A stretch of DNA of 45,386 nucleotides. It comes from Methanomicrobiales archaeon (GTDB lineage: Archaea; Halobacteriota; Methanomicrobia; Methanomicrobiales; Methanospirillaceae). Positions within the stretch are counted from its first letter, which is position 1. Each line of letters starts with the position of its first letter. Under the pieces are notes generated by a model. The model saw only the letters and a program-made list of their open reading frames with translations, did no database searches and was not told the origin of the DNA. The position numbers were made by a program, and so were the translations under genes. Shown piece by piece: positions 16,240-24,806 of this stretch. The stretch is from the NCBI GenBank assembly GCA_013415565.1, contig JAAEET010000007.1, forward strand, positions 1 through 45,386, given 5' to 3'.

Positions 16240-16767
16240 TTACCATTCCTCGGTGTGAAGGTGTTCGGCTACCGGCATCCGTCCGGTCAGTTCTGCGGGA
16301 GGTTTCCCTTTCCCGATACAGATGATGGCGATCGGCCGGACATGGGGCGGAAGGCCGAGGATGCTCTTTGTCTCCTCTTCATCGAACGCGCCCACCCAGC
16401 ACGAGGAGAGCTGCAGTGCATGGGCCGCAAGCAGGAGGTAGGTGCCGGCAATGGTTGCATCCTGGACCGCATACAGGATTCCCCGTTCTCCGTATCGGGA
16501 CATCGAACGGACATAGTTTGCACATACGACAAAGAGAACGGGTGCAGTCCGGATATGCGACTGGCCGAGTGCGGCTCCCGAGAGAGCCTCCCTCCGCTCA
16601 GGATCGCGGACCAGCACCACATCCCAGGCCTCAAGATTGCCGGCACTGGGGGCTGTGCTGGCGCAATCGAGCAGGTATACCAGGTCACGTTCGCTGATCC
16701 CTGCGGAGTCGTATTCCCTGACCGAACTCCGGCCCGCGAGGAATGCGAGGAATTCAGATGAGTCCAT
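16240..16767 (-). CDS. Nitroreductase-family flavoprotein
   Basis: 175 residues with the FMN-binding nitroreductase pattern: [13 protein letters not shown] (~13-25), [18 protein letters not shown] (~37-54), [31 protein letters not shown] (~101-131) and the C-terminal [13 protein letters not shown]. Predicted NAD(P)H- or F420H2-dependent oxidoreductase; the substrate cannot be told. Its start overlaps the preceding gene by 14 bp. Confidence 0.88.
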   Translation of the reverse strand: MDSSEFLAFLAGRSSVREYDSAGISERDLVYLLDCASTAPSAGNLEAWDVVLVRDPERREALSGAALGQSHIRTAPVLFVVCANYVRSMSRYGERGILYAVQDATIAGTYLLLAAHALQLSSCWVGAFDEEETKSILGLPPHVRPIAIICIGKGKPPAELTGRMPVAEHLHTEEW

Positions 16768-17110
16768 GCTCTCCGAGCGTCTGCCAGGCTCCCTGGGCGG
16801 CCGTGGTTACCATGCTGATCGCCTCCGAAAGTCTGAGGGATGCGGCACCGTACTGTTCACTCTCGGTGAGGCTGATCGCCTCGCCCATCAGGTCGATGGC
16901 CCTCCGGAACTCGCCCTGCTCCGTTCCGCGAAATGCGAACTGAAGTTCCGCCCTGACCGAATCCATCACCATGATCAGCATCCGGCGTGCTCCCGTCCTC
17001 TCGGTATCGGGATACCCGGCAAGGGCCGTCACCAGCTGGGAGCAGATGATCAGTTCGGACTTTGCCCGTTCGGCAAACTGATAGGTCTTAACGGCGGTCT
17101 TGAGATCCAT
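16754..17110 (-). CDS. All-helical small protein of unknown function
   Basis: 118 residues, Ala/Glu/Leu-rich and apparently entirely alpha-helical (DLKTAVKTYQFAERAKSEL..., EFRRAIDLMGEAISLTES, YGAASLRLSEAISMVTTA), possibly a TPR-like or four-helix fold. The ATG has AAAGGA upstream, and a clear TATA box (17151-17160) gives it its own promoter inside the cluster. Not recognised as a named family. Confidence 0.65.
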   Translation of the reverse strand: MDLKTAVKTYQFAERAKSELIICSQLVTALAGYPDTERTGARRMLIMVMDSVRAELQFAFRGTEQGEFRRAIDLMGEAISLTESEQYGAASLRLSEAISMVTTAAQGAWQTLGEHGLI

Positions 17111-17150
17111 GTTTCCTTTATCAGCTCACCCGATGATGATAGTTCCGGAA

Positions 17151-17160
17151 TTTATATATC
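17151..17160 (-). promoter_or_regulatory. Internal promoter of the 17110-13233 cluster
   Basis: Minus-strand GATATATAAA about 45 bp before the ATG at 17110, leaving a short leader that contains AAAGGA. It allows the nitroreductase-to-DUF2070 genes to be expressed independently of argH-gatDE. Confidence 0.5.
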
Positions 17161-17206
17161 CGGGTTTTTCCGGCAGAAAAAGTGGTATTGTCAGGAAACG
17201 GCCCGA

Positions 17207-17524
17207 TCAGCGGCCTGATTTCTGTTTCGCGCCCATCATCGATGCTTTCGACCGGCGCATCGACTTCCGGACCATGGGGTTTGCGTTCGGCCCCGAATCG
17301 CCGCGTCCTCCGCGTCCTCCGCGTCCCCGGCCTCCCCGCCGTCCGCCCCGGGGACCGCCGCGGCCGTCACCGGACTCCTGTTCAAGCTTCTTGAGTGATG
17401 CTCCGGCCTTGAACCGCTGGTTCGGTCCGGGCCTCTTTACTTCGCCTTCGGATTTGGGCACAAGCCTGATCTGGCCTTTGACTCCCTTGACCTGGACCCA
17501 CTGGACTGTTCCTGTCTTTCCCAT
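17207..17524 (-). CDS. Small basic RGG-rich protein (DUF5350-like)
   Basis: 105 residues. The N-terminus MGKTGTVQWVQVKGVKGQIRL plus VPKSEGEVKRPGPNQRFKAG resembles a methanogen-specific family (I believe DUF5350). Residues ~54-78 are an Arg/Gly tract of RGG-type motifs, and the C-terminus is very basic (MVRKSMRRSKASMMGAKQK). RGG tracts with high positive charge point to RNA or nucleic-acid binding. The ribosome site AGGAGT lies just upstream. It sits 36 bp after the gatE stop, so it may be co-expressed with the tRNA amidotransferase. The repeated CCTCCGCGT in the DNA is a coding consequence of the RGG run. Confidence 0.78.
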   Translation of the reverse strand: MGKTGTVQWVQVKGVKGQIRLVPKSEGEVKRPGPNQRFKAGASLKKLEQESGDGRGGPRGGRRGGRGRGGRGGRGDSGPNANPMVRKSMRRSKASMMGAKQKSGR

Positions 17525-17560
17525 ATCTGAAACTCCTGAATTTATACGTCGTGACGTTTC

Positions 17561-19423
17561 TTAAACCTTCTTACCGTTCCGGTTCCCGTTTTCCTGTACC
17601 TGTGCGGCGATCTCCTGTTTGAGCACCTCACTCACCAGTTTGCCGTCAACAGAACCGCGCACTTCGGCCATGACCACTCCCATGAGCGGTCCCAGGGCAC
17701 CAATTCCGCGTTCGGCGATAAAATCGCGCCGGTCTTCGACGATCCTCCTGACAATTTCCCGGAGTTCATCGCGTGACAGAGCCGGGGCGCATTTCCGGAG
17801 TGCTTCAGCGACCGTAGTGCCGGAGGCGACCATGCCGAGGATGGCAGGTATGGCCTCCTTTGCAGCTTCCCCGCCCTCAACCGCTGACAGAACCTCCATG
17901 ATCGCCTCATCCGAAAGATACCGGACATCGGTGCCCGACCGTGAGAGCTCTTTGAGTGTCGAGAGCAGGGTCCTCGCGGCAAGAGAGGGGGAGATCCCGG
18001 CGTCGACCATCTTTTCAAAGAGCCCCACCTGTTCGGATGAAACCAGCTGGGCGGCAAGGGCCGGATCCAGCCGGAGCTCGCGCACAAACCGGTCCCGTTT
18101 TGTGGTCAGGAGTTCCGGGAGCGGCAGGGAGCTGTACCAGTCTGCGGTGATAGTGACCGGAAAAACATCTGTCTCGGGATACATCCGTGCAGCGCCGGGA
18201 AGGGGACGCATGTAGGCGGTACTCCCCTCCTCGAGCATCTTCCTGGTCTCTTCCGGGATGCCCCGGAGTGCCCACCCTGCCCGGATAACCACCTGCTGTG
18301 CCGCACAGCGGGCTTTCTTTTCGTCTGCGGCAACCAGGACGATGCATTCATCCCCGCCGGCCCGGAGCATCGCCCGCAGCTGCCCGACTTCTTCTGCCGT
18401 GATGCCGTAGGCTGGAAGCTCGTCGGTATGGAAGATCCCTCCCACGCCGCATTTCCGGGCGTAATCGGCAAATTCACTGCCAAGCCTCCTCCCCGGCTGG
18501 ATCTCCCTGCCCGCCAGTCCGGCAAAACCCGGAAGCCGGACGGCGAGAACCGAATGGGCTTTCTTCAGGATTGAGGACTTTGTATCCCGGAAGATCCCGG
18601 TGACATCCTCCGGCTCTTCCATCACGGATGCTCCGCGATCTCTCAGCTGGTCCCGGATGGAGAGCAGGTTCTGCTGGCGGAGCACCTCGCGCCTGACCAC
18701 TTCGGCGATGAGGTCGAGTTCCTGCACCCCCTTGATCTCCACGCGGGCGCCATCCCGGATGGAGATATTCACATCCTGCCGGATGGTTCCAAGGCCCCGT
18801 TTGACCCTCCCGGTAGACCTGAGCACCATCCCCAGGTACGCGGCGATCTCCCTGACCTCCTCCGGTGTTTTCATGCAGGGGGAGGTGGTGATCTCCACCA
18901 GCGGTATTCCCAGCCGGTCGAGCGAGAACGTGTCCCCCTCAACCCGCTGCGCCGCCTCTTCCTCGAGACAGATGGTCTCGATGCTCCCCCCGTTCGGGAG
19001 CACCCCGTCCAGCGCCACCAGGGCCGTCCTCTGGAATCCGCTGGTGTTGGATCCGTCGATCACCAGCTTCCGCATGGTATGGACCTGTCCGATCGGGGTC
19101 ATCGACAGGGTCCGGGCGATTGTACAGCAGATCTCAAGGGCTTCCGGGTTGAGCGGCGCCGGAGGTTCCTCATCGTACTCGACCAGGCAGGTGGTAACGT
19201 ACGCATAGTAGCAGAACCTGCGTTCCTGCTTCATCTCTTCTTTTGCCGCCTCGTCGATCTCGCCGAGCTCGCTCTCGGTTGCGCGGAGGAAGCGAAAGAA
19301 CTCTCCGCTCCGTTCATCAAAAGTACGGAGCACGGTTGGACAGTGACAGAAGAGTTTCTCCCGGGTATTCAGCTGCTGGTGGATCTCGATCCCTGCCTTG
19401 AGCCCGAGGCGTTCATAGTCCAT
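17561..19423 (-). CDS. gatE: Glu-tRNA(Gln) amidotransferase subunit E
   Basis: 620 residues, starting MDYERLGLKAGIEIHQQLNTREKLFCHCP. Archaeal GatE: a GatB-like kinase/cradle domain (~1-280, including GLGTIRQDVNISI), the AspRS-like insertion (~280-410), and a helical plus YqeY-like tail (~460-610, ending EVLKQEIAAQVQENG). With GatD it forms the archaeal transamidosome enzyme converting Glu-tRNA(Gln) to Gln-tRNA(Gln). Its start overlaps the gatD stop by 11 bp. Full length and intact. Confidence 0.96.
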   Translation of the reverse strand: MDYERLGLKAGIEIHQQLNTREKLFCHCPTVLRTFDERSGEFFRFLRATESELGEIDEAAKEEMKQERRFCYYAYVTTCLVEYDEEPPAPLNPEALEICCTIARTLSMTPIGQVHTMRKLVIDGSNTSGFQRTALVALDGVLPNGGSIETICLEEEAAQRVEGDTFSLDRLGIPLVEITTSPCMKTPEEVREIAAYLGMVLRSTGRVKRGLGTIRQDVNISIRDGARVEIKGVQELDLIAEVVRREVLRQQNLLSIRDQLRDRGASVMEEPEDVTGIFRDTKSSILKKAHSVLAVRLPGFAGLAGREIQPGRRLGSEFADYARKCGVGGIFHTDELPAYGITAEEVGQLRAMLRAGGDECIVLVAADEKKARCAAQQVVIRAGWALRGIPEETRKMLEEGSTAYMRPLPGAARMYPETDVFPVTITADWYSSLPLPELLTTKRDRFVRELRLDPALAAQLVSSEQVGLFEKMVDAGISPSLAARTLLSTLKELSRSGTDVRYLSDEAIMEVLSAVEGGEAAKEAIPAILGMVASGTTVAEALRKCAPALSRDELREIVRRIVEDRRDFIAERGIGALGPLMGVVMAEVRGSVDGKLVSEVLKQEIAAQVQENGNRNGKKV

Positions 19424-20651
19424 TGGTCGACCTCCCGGAAAACTCTCCCTTGAGGTCCGACCTCATCAGGGTCTCGGCATGGGCAGGGTCTTTCTCGTTC
19501 CCGAGCACCCACATCATCTTTGCCAGTGCCGTCTCGGGGAGCATATCTTCACCCTCGATGACTCCTGCCCTGAGCAGGTCGCGGCCGGTATCATAGACCC
19601 GGTCACAGACCCGGCCGTGCAGGCATTGGGAGGTCATCACCACCATGGTCCCCTGCTCGATCAGCGTCCGGAGGGGTGGGATCAGGAGGGTGCTCACATG
19701 GCCAAGCCCGGTTCCGGATAGTATTAGTCCGGCATAACCGGAGAAAGTCTCGATGACCGCGGGGGACATTCCGGGATAAAAGGTCAGAATTGCACACCGC
19801 TCCTCAAGGTTCTTTCTCAGGGCGGGTTCGACCGAACCCCGCCGCACGGCGCAGGGTTCGAGGCGGACCGTAAGCGAGGGGTACTCAACGATGCCGATGG
19901 GGAGCCCCCCGATGCTCCGGAACGCATCGCGCCGCGATGTGTGCATCTTCCGGACCCTGGTGCCGCGGTGGATGGCGCAGATGTCATCGTTCGTGCTGGC
20001 ATGCATCACTACCGCGACCTCCCCGAGATCCGCTGCCGCTGCACTGGCGCTGCAGAGAGCATTCATGGTATTGTCGCTGCTCGGCCGGTCTGCCGACCGC
20101 TGGGACCCGACAAAGATGACCGGCACCGGCGTATCGAGCATGAAGCTCAAAGCAGCAGCGCTGTAGGCCATGGTATCGGTTCCGTGCGTGACAATGACGC
20201 CGGCAGCTCCGTCCTCGATCTCTTCGTACACCGCTCCGGCCAGCTCCTGCCAGATGGCAGGGGTCATGTTCTCGGAGAGGATGGTGGTAAGCTTCCGCGC
20301 CCGGTACCGGCCGACCGTCTGGAGGCGCGGTATCGCCCGCATGATATCGGCGGCATCAAACTGGCTGGTCACCGCCCCGGTCCGATAATCGATGCGGCTG
20401 GCAATCGTTCCTCCCGTTGATACGATCGAGAGACGGGGCAGTGTTTCATCCTGCACGACCGTTACTTCCGGCGGCTGTACGGCCTCCGGGCGGGAGATCA
20501 GCGAGAGGGAGGTGACCGGGACGCCGACATTGTACCCGCTCTCCAGTTTCACCACGGCATGGCCGTCCCTGCTGGTGATATACGTCCCCTTCCGGAGAGT
20601 GCGGCCATAGGTGCAGGCTACGATATCACCGGAACTGTATTCACCGCTCAC
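19413..20651 (-). CDS. gatD: Glu-tRNA(Gln) amidotransferase subunit D
   Basis: 412 residues from GTG 20651. An N-terminal GatD-specific domain (~1-70) precedes an asparaginase-type amidase with STGGTIASRIDYRTGAVT (catalytic Thr82), VTHGTDTMAYSAAALSFM (Thr158, Asp159) and Lys235 in VRKMHTSRRD. It releases ammonia from glutamine for the GatE reaction; the ~70-residue N-terminal domain and linkage to gatE separate it from free L-asparaginase. The GTG overlaps the argH TGA by three bases (GTGA), indicating translational coupling. Confidence 0.96.
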   Translation of the reverse strand: MSGEYSSGDIVACTYGRTLRKGTYITSRDGHAVVKLESGYNVGVPVTSLSLISRPEAVQPPEVTVVQDETLPRLSIVSTGGTIASRIDYRTGAVTSQFDAADIMRAIPRLQTVGRYRARKLTTILSENMTPAIWQELAGAVYEEIEDGAAGVIVTHGTDTMAYSAAALSFMLDTPVPVIFVGSQRSADRPSSDNTMNALCSASAAAADLGEVAVVMHASTNDDICAIHRGTRVRKMHTSRRDAFRSIGGLPIGIVEYPSLTVRLEPCAVRRGSVEPALRKNLEERCAILTFYPGMSPAVIETFSGYAGLILSGTGLGHVSTLLIPPLRTLIEQGTMVVMTSQCLHGRVCDRVYDTGRDLLRAGVIEGEDMLPETALAKMMWVLGNEKDPAHAETLMRSDLKGEFSGRSTNGL

Positions 20652-22126
20652 GATGCAATCCTCCGTGCTTCCCGGATAAGTGCCGTGATCGATGCTGAAA
20701 TCTGCTCCTTCCTCTTCTCCAGGAGATCCCGGTCGAGCGCCAGCTGCTTCTTCCGGTCCTCGAGGGCTGCAGCGACCGCGACCTTTGCAGGACCGCCGGT
20801 CGCACGCTTCTCCTGGAGACTTGTATCCACATCGAGCGAGGCTGCGATATCGGGAGCGGAAAGGCCCCGTGAAGAGAGTGATGATCCGGTGATCTCAATG
20901 GCAGCTTCATCGAGGTTTGCGAGGATGAGGTCGCCTTTCTGGACTGCACGGCCGACAATGCTGTGTGCGGTTCTGAACGGGAAGCCGAACCGCCGGACCA
21001 GCATATCGGCAAGGTCGGTAGCCGTGGCATTGCCGCGTCCGGCTTCCTCCCGCATTCTCCCGGTATCAAAACTCGCGGAAGCCAGCATATCGGCGAGCAG
21101 GCCGGTGGTATGCTTGGCATCCTGCACGCCCCGGATGAGGCTCGGGGTCAGTTCCTGCAGATCCCGGTTGTAGCTCATCGGGAGTGCCTTGACGATGGCA
21201 GCCGAGGTCATGAATGCCCCGAGGACCGATCCGGTCTTGGCCCGCATGATCTCTGCGCTGTCGGGATTCTTTTTCTGGGGCATGATCGAACTCGTGGAGC
21301 AGAATGCATCGTCGAGGCTGACGAACCGGATAAAGGCCGAGCTCCAGAGGATGAGATCCTCGCAGAGCCTGCTCACCGTGACCATGAGAAGACTCAGGTC
21401 TGCCAGCACCTCCAGGGCAAAGTCACGTGAGGCCACGGCATCCATGGTGTTCCCGATGACTCCGTCAAAACCGAGCAGGTCCGCGGTATATTCACGGTTG
21501 ACGGGAAAGCCGGTTGAAGCAAAGGCTGCAGCACCGAGCGGAGACCGGTTCACTCTCGGGAATGCTTCCATCAGACGTTCGAAATCACGCGAGAATGCCT
21601 GCTCGTAGGAGAGGAGGTAGTGGGCGAGCGTTGTTGGCTGGGCATGCTGGAAGTGGGTGAACCCGGGCATGACCGTGCCCTGGTGGTCCGCCGCAAGCGA
21701 GAGGAGGACTCCGCGCAGCCTGCAGAGGATCGAGAGCTGACGGAGGATATCCTCACGGATGCGTATCCGCAGGCATGCGGCAACCTCGTCGTTCCGGGAT
21801 CTCCCGGAATGCAGCCTTCCGCCGGTCTCTTCCCCGCTGCCCTCGATGAGAAACGATTCGATCCCGGCATGGATATCCTCGAACTGCTCCCCGAAGACCG
21901 ACTCGGGGATGCCATCGTCATAGAGCCTGAGAAGTGTGGAGAGCAGATCCTTTGTTGTCCCGGGTTCGATGATCCGCTGTTTGTGCAGCATCATGACATG
22001 TGCAATATCGACCAGAACATCCGCGTCGGCCAGGTGCCGGTCTGCTTCCATCGAGGAGAGAAAGTGCATCATCTCGCCGGACCGCTCGCCCGTCAGACGG
22101 CCCCGCCGCACCACATCATTGCGCAT
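20648..22126 (-). CDS. argH: Argininosuccinate lyase
   Basis: 492 residues from ATG 22126 (MRNDVVRRGRLTGERS); the frame is open further upstream but that part is Ser/Pro/Arg-rich shadow of the neighbouring regulator gene. Fumarase/aspartase superfamily: FTHFQHAQPTTLAHYLLSYEQAFSRD and the signature SSIMPQKKNPDSAEIM. It releases fumarate and arginine from argininosuccinate, the last step of arginine synthesis. It heads the minus-strand cluster and is followed by gatD with a GTGA overlap. GAGGT near 22138 is the likely ribosome site. Confidence 0.95.
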   Translation of the reverse strand: MRNDVVRRGRLTGERSGEMMHFLSSMEADRHLADADVLVDIAHVMMLHKQRIIEPGTTKDLLSTLLRLYDDGIPESVFGEQFEDIHAGIESFLIEGSGEETGGRLHSGRSRNDEVAACLRIRIREDILRQLSILCRLRGVLLSLAADHQGTVMPGFTHFQHAQPTTLAHYLLSYEQAFSRDFERLMEAFPRVNRSPLGAAAFASTGFPVNREYTADLLGFDGVIGNTMDAVASRDFALEVLADLSLLMVTVSRLCEDLILWSSAFIRFVSLDDAFCSTSSIMPQKKNPDSAEIMRAKTGSVLGAFMTSAAIVKALPMSYNRDLQELTPSLIRGVQDAKHTTGLLADMLASASFDTGRMREEAGRGNATATDLADMLVRRFGFPFRTAHSIVGRAVQKGDLILANLDEAAIEITGSSLSSRGLSAPDIAASLDVDTSLQEKRATGGPAKVAVAAALEDRKKQLALDRDLLEKRKEQISASITALIREARRIAS

Positions 22127-22169
22127 CGGTGAAACAACCTCTGATCCTATTGAAGGACGGGAAAAATGA

Positions 22170-22703
22170 TTAAAGCCATGCCTTCCGGGCGGCAAGCTCG
22201 ATGGCACGCTGCACCGATCCCCGGGGTACGATGGTGGCAACCGGGATATGGACCAGCTGCTCGATGATGCTGGAGACGATGGGTGCACAGACAATCGCGG
22301 TCGCCCCCTCGCGTTCGGCGCGGACCGCGGCGACGATGGCATCTTCCATGGTATAGACGGGATATTCCCTGACCCGGATCCGCTTGCCGTCCACCTCGGC
22401 ATGCCGCTCCTGGACGGTATCGAGCACCGGCCGGGCTGCGATGAGGCCGATGAATTCCCCTTCCCCGCTCCCTTCAAAGAGACGCAGGGCATGGACGATC
22501 GAACGGAGCGTTGAGAGATTCGGCGACCGCTGTCCATGGAGGATTTTATAGAGCGAACTCTGTGCGATACCGCTCTTCTCGGAAAGCTCACGGACACTGA
22601 TCCTGAGGTCGCTCTTCATGATCTGGTGGAGTGCCCGGACAAACTCCTGGTCAGACACCAGGGCTGCGCGCATGAGCCGGTCGATAGGGTCACTGAGTAC
22701 CAT
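22170..22703 (-). CDS. XRE-type HTH transcriptional regulator with sensor-like C-terminal domain
   Basis: 177 residues from ATG 22703 (MVLSDPIDRLMRAALVSDQEF), preferred over the upstream ATG because a TATA box lies at 22733-22746. The helix-turn-helix is at ~35-70 (ISVRELSEKSGIAQSSLYKILHGQRSPNLSTLRSIVHAL), Cro/C1 type. The C-terminal ~95 residues (EDAIVAAVRAEREGATAIVCAPIVSSIIEQLVHIPVATIV) resemble a Rossmann-like PrpR-N/effector fold, so ligand sensing is plausible. It is divergent from the ABC importer at 22901 and may control it. Coding stops 43 bp before argH. Confidence 0.8.
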   Translation of the reverse strand: MVLSDPIDRLMRAALVSDQEFVRALHQIMKSDLRISVRELSEKSGIAQSSLYKILHGQRSPNLSTLRSIVHALRLFEGSGEGEFIGLIAARPVLDTVQERHAEVDGKRIRVREYPVYTMEDAIVAAVRAEREGATAIVCAPIVSSIIEQLVHIPVATIVPRGSVQRAIELAARKAWL

Positions 22704-22809
22704 AAATAGATACAGAAAGGATAATCTGATGCGGATATATATTACTTCTGTCCACAATACCTAGCATTATGAGAAGAAAAATGGACGTATAACTATAATA
22801 AATAGTTTT

Positions 22810-22848
22810 ATTGTATAATAAATTGTATAAATCATTACAATTGTATAA
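22810..22848. repeat. Three ATTGTATAA repeats in the ABC-importer control region
   Basis: ATTGTATAA at 22810-22818, 22822-22830 and 22840-22848, in an AT-rich stretch quite unlike the flanking GC-rich DNA. Possible activator or operator sites for the divergent regulator/importer pair. Confidence 0.5.
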
Positions 22849-22869
22849 TTCTTTTGACTCAATAATAGA

Positions 22870-22894
22870 ATTTATAGGTTTTGAGCAAAACCTA
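22870..22894 (+). promoter_or_regulatory. Importer promoter and perfect 20-bp palindromic operator
   Basis: TTTATAGG (22871-22878) lies ~27 bp before ATG 22901, fitting a leaderless mRNA. It is overlapped by TAGGTTTTGAGCAAAACCTA (22875-22894), two perfect 9-bp arms around AG. A dimeric repressor bound here would block the transcription start; the XRE regulator next door is the obvious candidate. Confidence 0.6.
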
Positions 22895-22900
22895 GTACCT

Positions 22901-23887
22901 ATGAAACATCCTCTCTGGGTTGTGCTTGCCGCAACCGTGGTTCTGGCTCTTTTATTAGCCGGCTGCACCAGCCAGCCGGGCGGCGAACCTGCCAAAATCC
23001 GGATTGGGTACCAGCCGAGTACCCATCAGGTAGCCCATATGATTGCCATGGAAAAAGGATGGTGGCAGCAGGATCTGGCTCCCTACGGAGTAAAAAACGT
23101 CACTGATTACGTTTTCCCCACGGGAGCCCCCGAGATGCAGGCCATGCTCGCCGGCGATCTTGATGTTGCGTACGTTGGGGCGGCGCCCGTTCTTTCGGCG
23201 GTGAGCACAGGTCTCGATGCCAAGATCGTTGCCGGTGTCAATACGCAGGGATCGGATTTGGTTCTCCGGACCGGGCTTGAGTACACCGGACCTGAATCAT
23301 TAAAAGGGCTTAAAATCGCTACGTTCCAGGCAGGAACTATCCAGGATACTGTTCTGCGTGACTGGTTGAAAGCCAATAATGTCGATCCGGACAATGATGT
23401 CGATATCATCGGGATGGGACCGGGCGATGCGGTAACGGCAATTACTGCCGGCAAAGTGGACGCCGTGTTCCTGCCGCACCCCTCGCCCGCGGTTATTGAA
23501 GCCAGCGGGAGTGGGAAAACCATAGTAAAATCTGGCGAGATGTATCCCGGTCATACCTGCTGCGTCCTTGTGGCAAGTGGCAGCCTGATCCGGGAACACC
23601 CGGAGATCGTGGAGCAGATTATCAGGACGCATATCAAGGCAACCGAATTCGCCGTGGAGAATCCCGATGAGGCTGCAGCAATCTACGCAGCAAAGACCGG
23701 TGCTGATGTGGAAGTCGTCAGGGAATCATTAAGAACCTGGGACGGCGAGTTTGTTACCGATCCGGCAGCCATTGTCGACCCGGTCATGGATTATGCAAAA
23801 ATCCAGTACGAGTTGGGCTATATCAAACAACCCCTGACACAGGATCAACTCTTCGATCTGACGCTGTATCAGAAGGCGACGAGTTGA
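22901..23887 (+). CDS. ABC importer substrate-binding lipoprotein (NitT/TauT, SsuA-like)
   Basis: 328 residues from ATG 22901. The N-terminus MKHPLWVVLAATVVLALLLAGC is a lipoprotein signal with lipobox LLAGC. The mature part (IRIGYQPSTHQVAHMIAMEKGWW..., GAPEMQAMLAGDLDVAYVGAAPVLSAV, LKGLKIATFQAGTIQDTVLRDWL, FLPHPSPAVIEASG) is the NMT1/SsuA periplasmic-binding fold for nitrate, sulfonate, taurine or thiamine-precursor ligands. The specific ligand is not readable. The frame is open upstream to 22811, but that covers the AT-rich control region. Permease and ATPase genes follow. Confidence 0.9.
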   Translation: MKHPLWVVLAATVVLALLLAGCTSQPGGEPAKIRIGYQPSTHQVAHMIAMEKGWWQQDLAPYGVKNVTDYVFPTGAPEMQAMLAGDLDVAYVGAAPVLSAVSTGLDAKIVAGVNTQGSDLVLRTGLEYTGPESLKGLKIATFQAGTIQDTVLRDWLKANNVDPDNDVDIIGMGPGDAVTAITAGKVDAVFLPHPSPAVIEASGSGKTIVKSGEMYPGHTCCVLVASGSLIREHPEIVEQIIRTHIKATEFAVENPDEAAAIYAAKTGADVEVVRESLRTWDGEFVTDPAAIVDPVMDYAKIQYELGYIKQPLTQDQLFDLTLYQKATS

Positions 23888-23963
23888 ATCTTCTCCGGTT
23901 CTTTTTTTACCGACTGGACTGGATAATGATGAGGGTTCATGAACGAAACGATAGCCAGGTCGT

Positions 23964-24023
23964 ATGAAACACCCTGAAGATACTATCAGCGCGAATGAGC
24001 GCTCCGGGGCTGCATTTCTTTGA
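23964..24023 (+). CDS. Possible 19-residue leader peptide coupled to the permease
   Basis: ATG 23964 reads MKHPEDTISANERSGAAFL and its TGA overlaps the permease start as TTGA. The permease TTG lacks a good ribosome site of its own, so re-initiation from this short frame would explain its translation. Very short; may be chance. Confidence 0.3.
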   Translation: MKHPEDTISANERSGAAFL

Positions 24024-24805
24024 AGCTTTTTGGTAAAAAGATCTCCGACAGGTGGCTTGGTGTACTCGCCATTCTCCTCTCCCTGCTCCTCTGGCAGGCT
24101 CTCGCATCGCTGGTCGTAAAAAATCCGTTTATTCTTCCTTCCCCCATCGACGTCGCCACCGCGTTCCTCGCCCTTATCGGGTCTGGCACCATCCTGAAGG
24201 ATATCTGGGTAAGTCTGATCCATTTCGGCATCGGTCTTGGCACAGCACTGCTCATCGGTATTCCCATAGGGATAGCAATGGGCTGGTTCCGGGGAATCGA
24301 TTCTTTTCTCGACCCCGTTATCGAGATTATACGTCCGATACCCCCTCTCGCCTGGATACCCTTTGCAATCGTATGGTTCGGACTGACGAATGCATCGGCA
24401 GGGTTCGTCATCTTTATCGGTGCGGTATTCCCGATCCTTATAAACACGTATTCGGGATTCCGGGGTATACCACGGATTTTTGTCGAGGCAGGAAAAATGC
24501 TCGGCTGTACCAGTAACGGGGCACTTATCCGGTATATTGCTTTTCCGTCGGCACTCCCCCAGATCGCTGCCGGAATACGGATTGCTTCCGGTGTTGGATG
24601 GATGTGTCTGGTTGCTGCAGAACTGTTCGGAGTCTCCAAGTACGGGCTCGGCCAGAAGCTGTGGTTCTTCTATAACCTACACCAGATGGACAGTGTTGTC
24701 GTCTATATGCTTCTCCTGGGAATGATCGGTCTTTTCTTTGACTGGCTTTTCCGGTACTACATAGACCGCCATTTCCTCAGATGGCGGAGTGGCGAGGTGG
24801 CATGA
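24020..24805 (+). CDS. ABC importer permease (SsuC/TauC-like)
   Basis: 261 residues from TTG 24020 (MKLFGKKISDRWLGVLAILL). Six or so membrane helices with the BPD-transport EAA-type loop (FVEAGKMLGCTSNGALIRYIAFPSALPQIAAGIRIASGVGWM, ~155-196) that docks on the ATPase. Nitrate/sulfonate/taurine permease subfamily, lying between the binding protein and the ATPase. An alternative start is unlikely, as the N-terminus is already family-typical. Confidence 0.9.
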   Translation: MKLFGKKISDRWLGVLAILLSLLLWQALASLVVKNPFILPSPIDVATAFLALIGSGTILKDIWVSLIHFGIGLGTALLIGIPIGIAMGWFRGIDSFLDPVIEIIRPIPPLAWIPFAIVWFGLTNASAGFVIFIGAVFPILINTYSGFRGIPRIFVEAGKMLGCTSNGALIRYIAFPSALPQIAAGIRIASGVGWMCLVAAELFGVSKYGLGQKLWFFYNLHQMDSVVVYMLLLGMIGLFFDWLFRYYIDRHFLRWRSGEVA

Positions 24806-24806
24806 T

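Noticed and set aside
17290-17345. CCTCCGCGT direct repeats looking like a repeat array
   Set aside because: They encode the RGG/GRGG tract of the minus-strand protein; not a CRISPR or intergenic repeat.
22127-22597. Long N-terminal extension of argH
   Set aside because: It is Ser/Pro/Arg-rich out-of-frame translation of the regulator gene; ArgH family starts at 22126.
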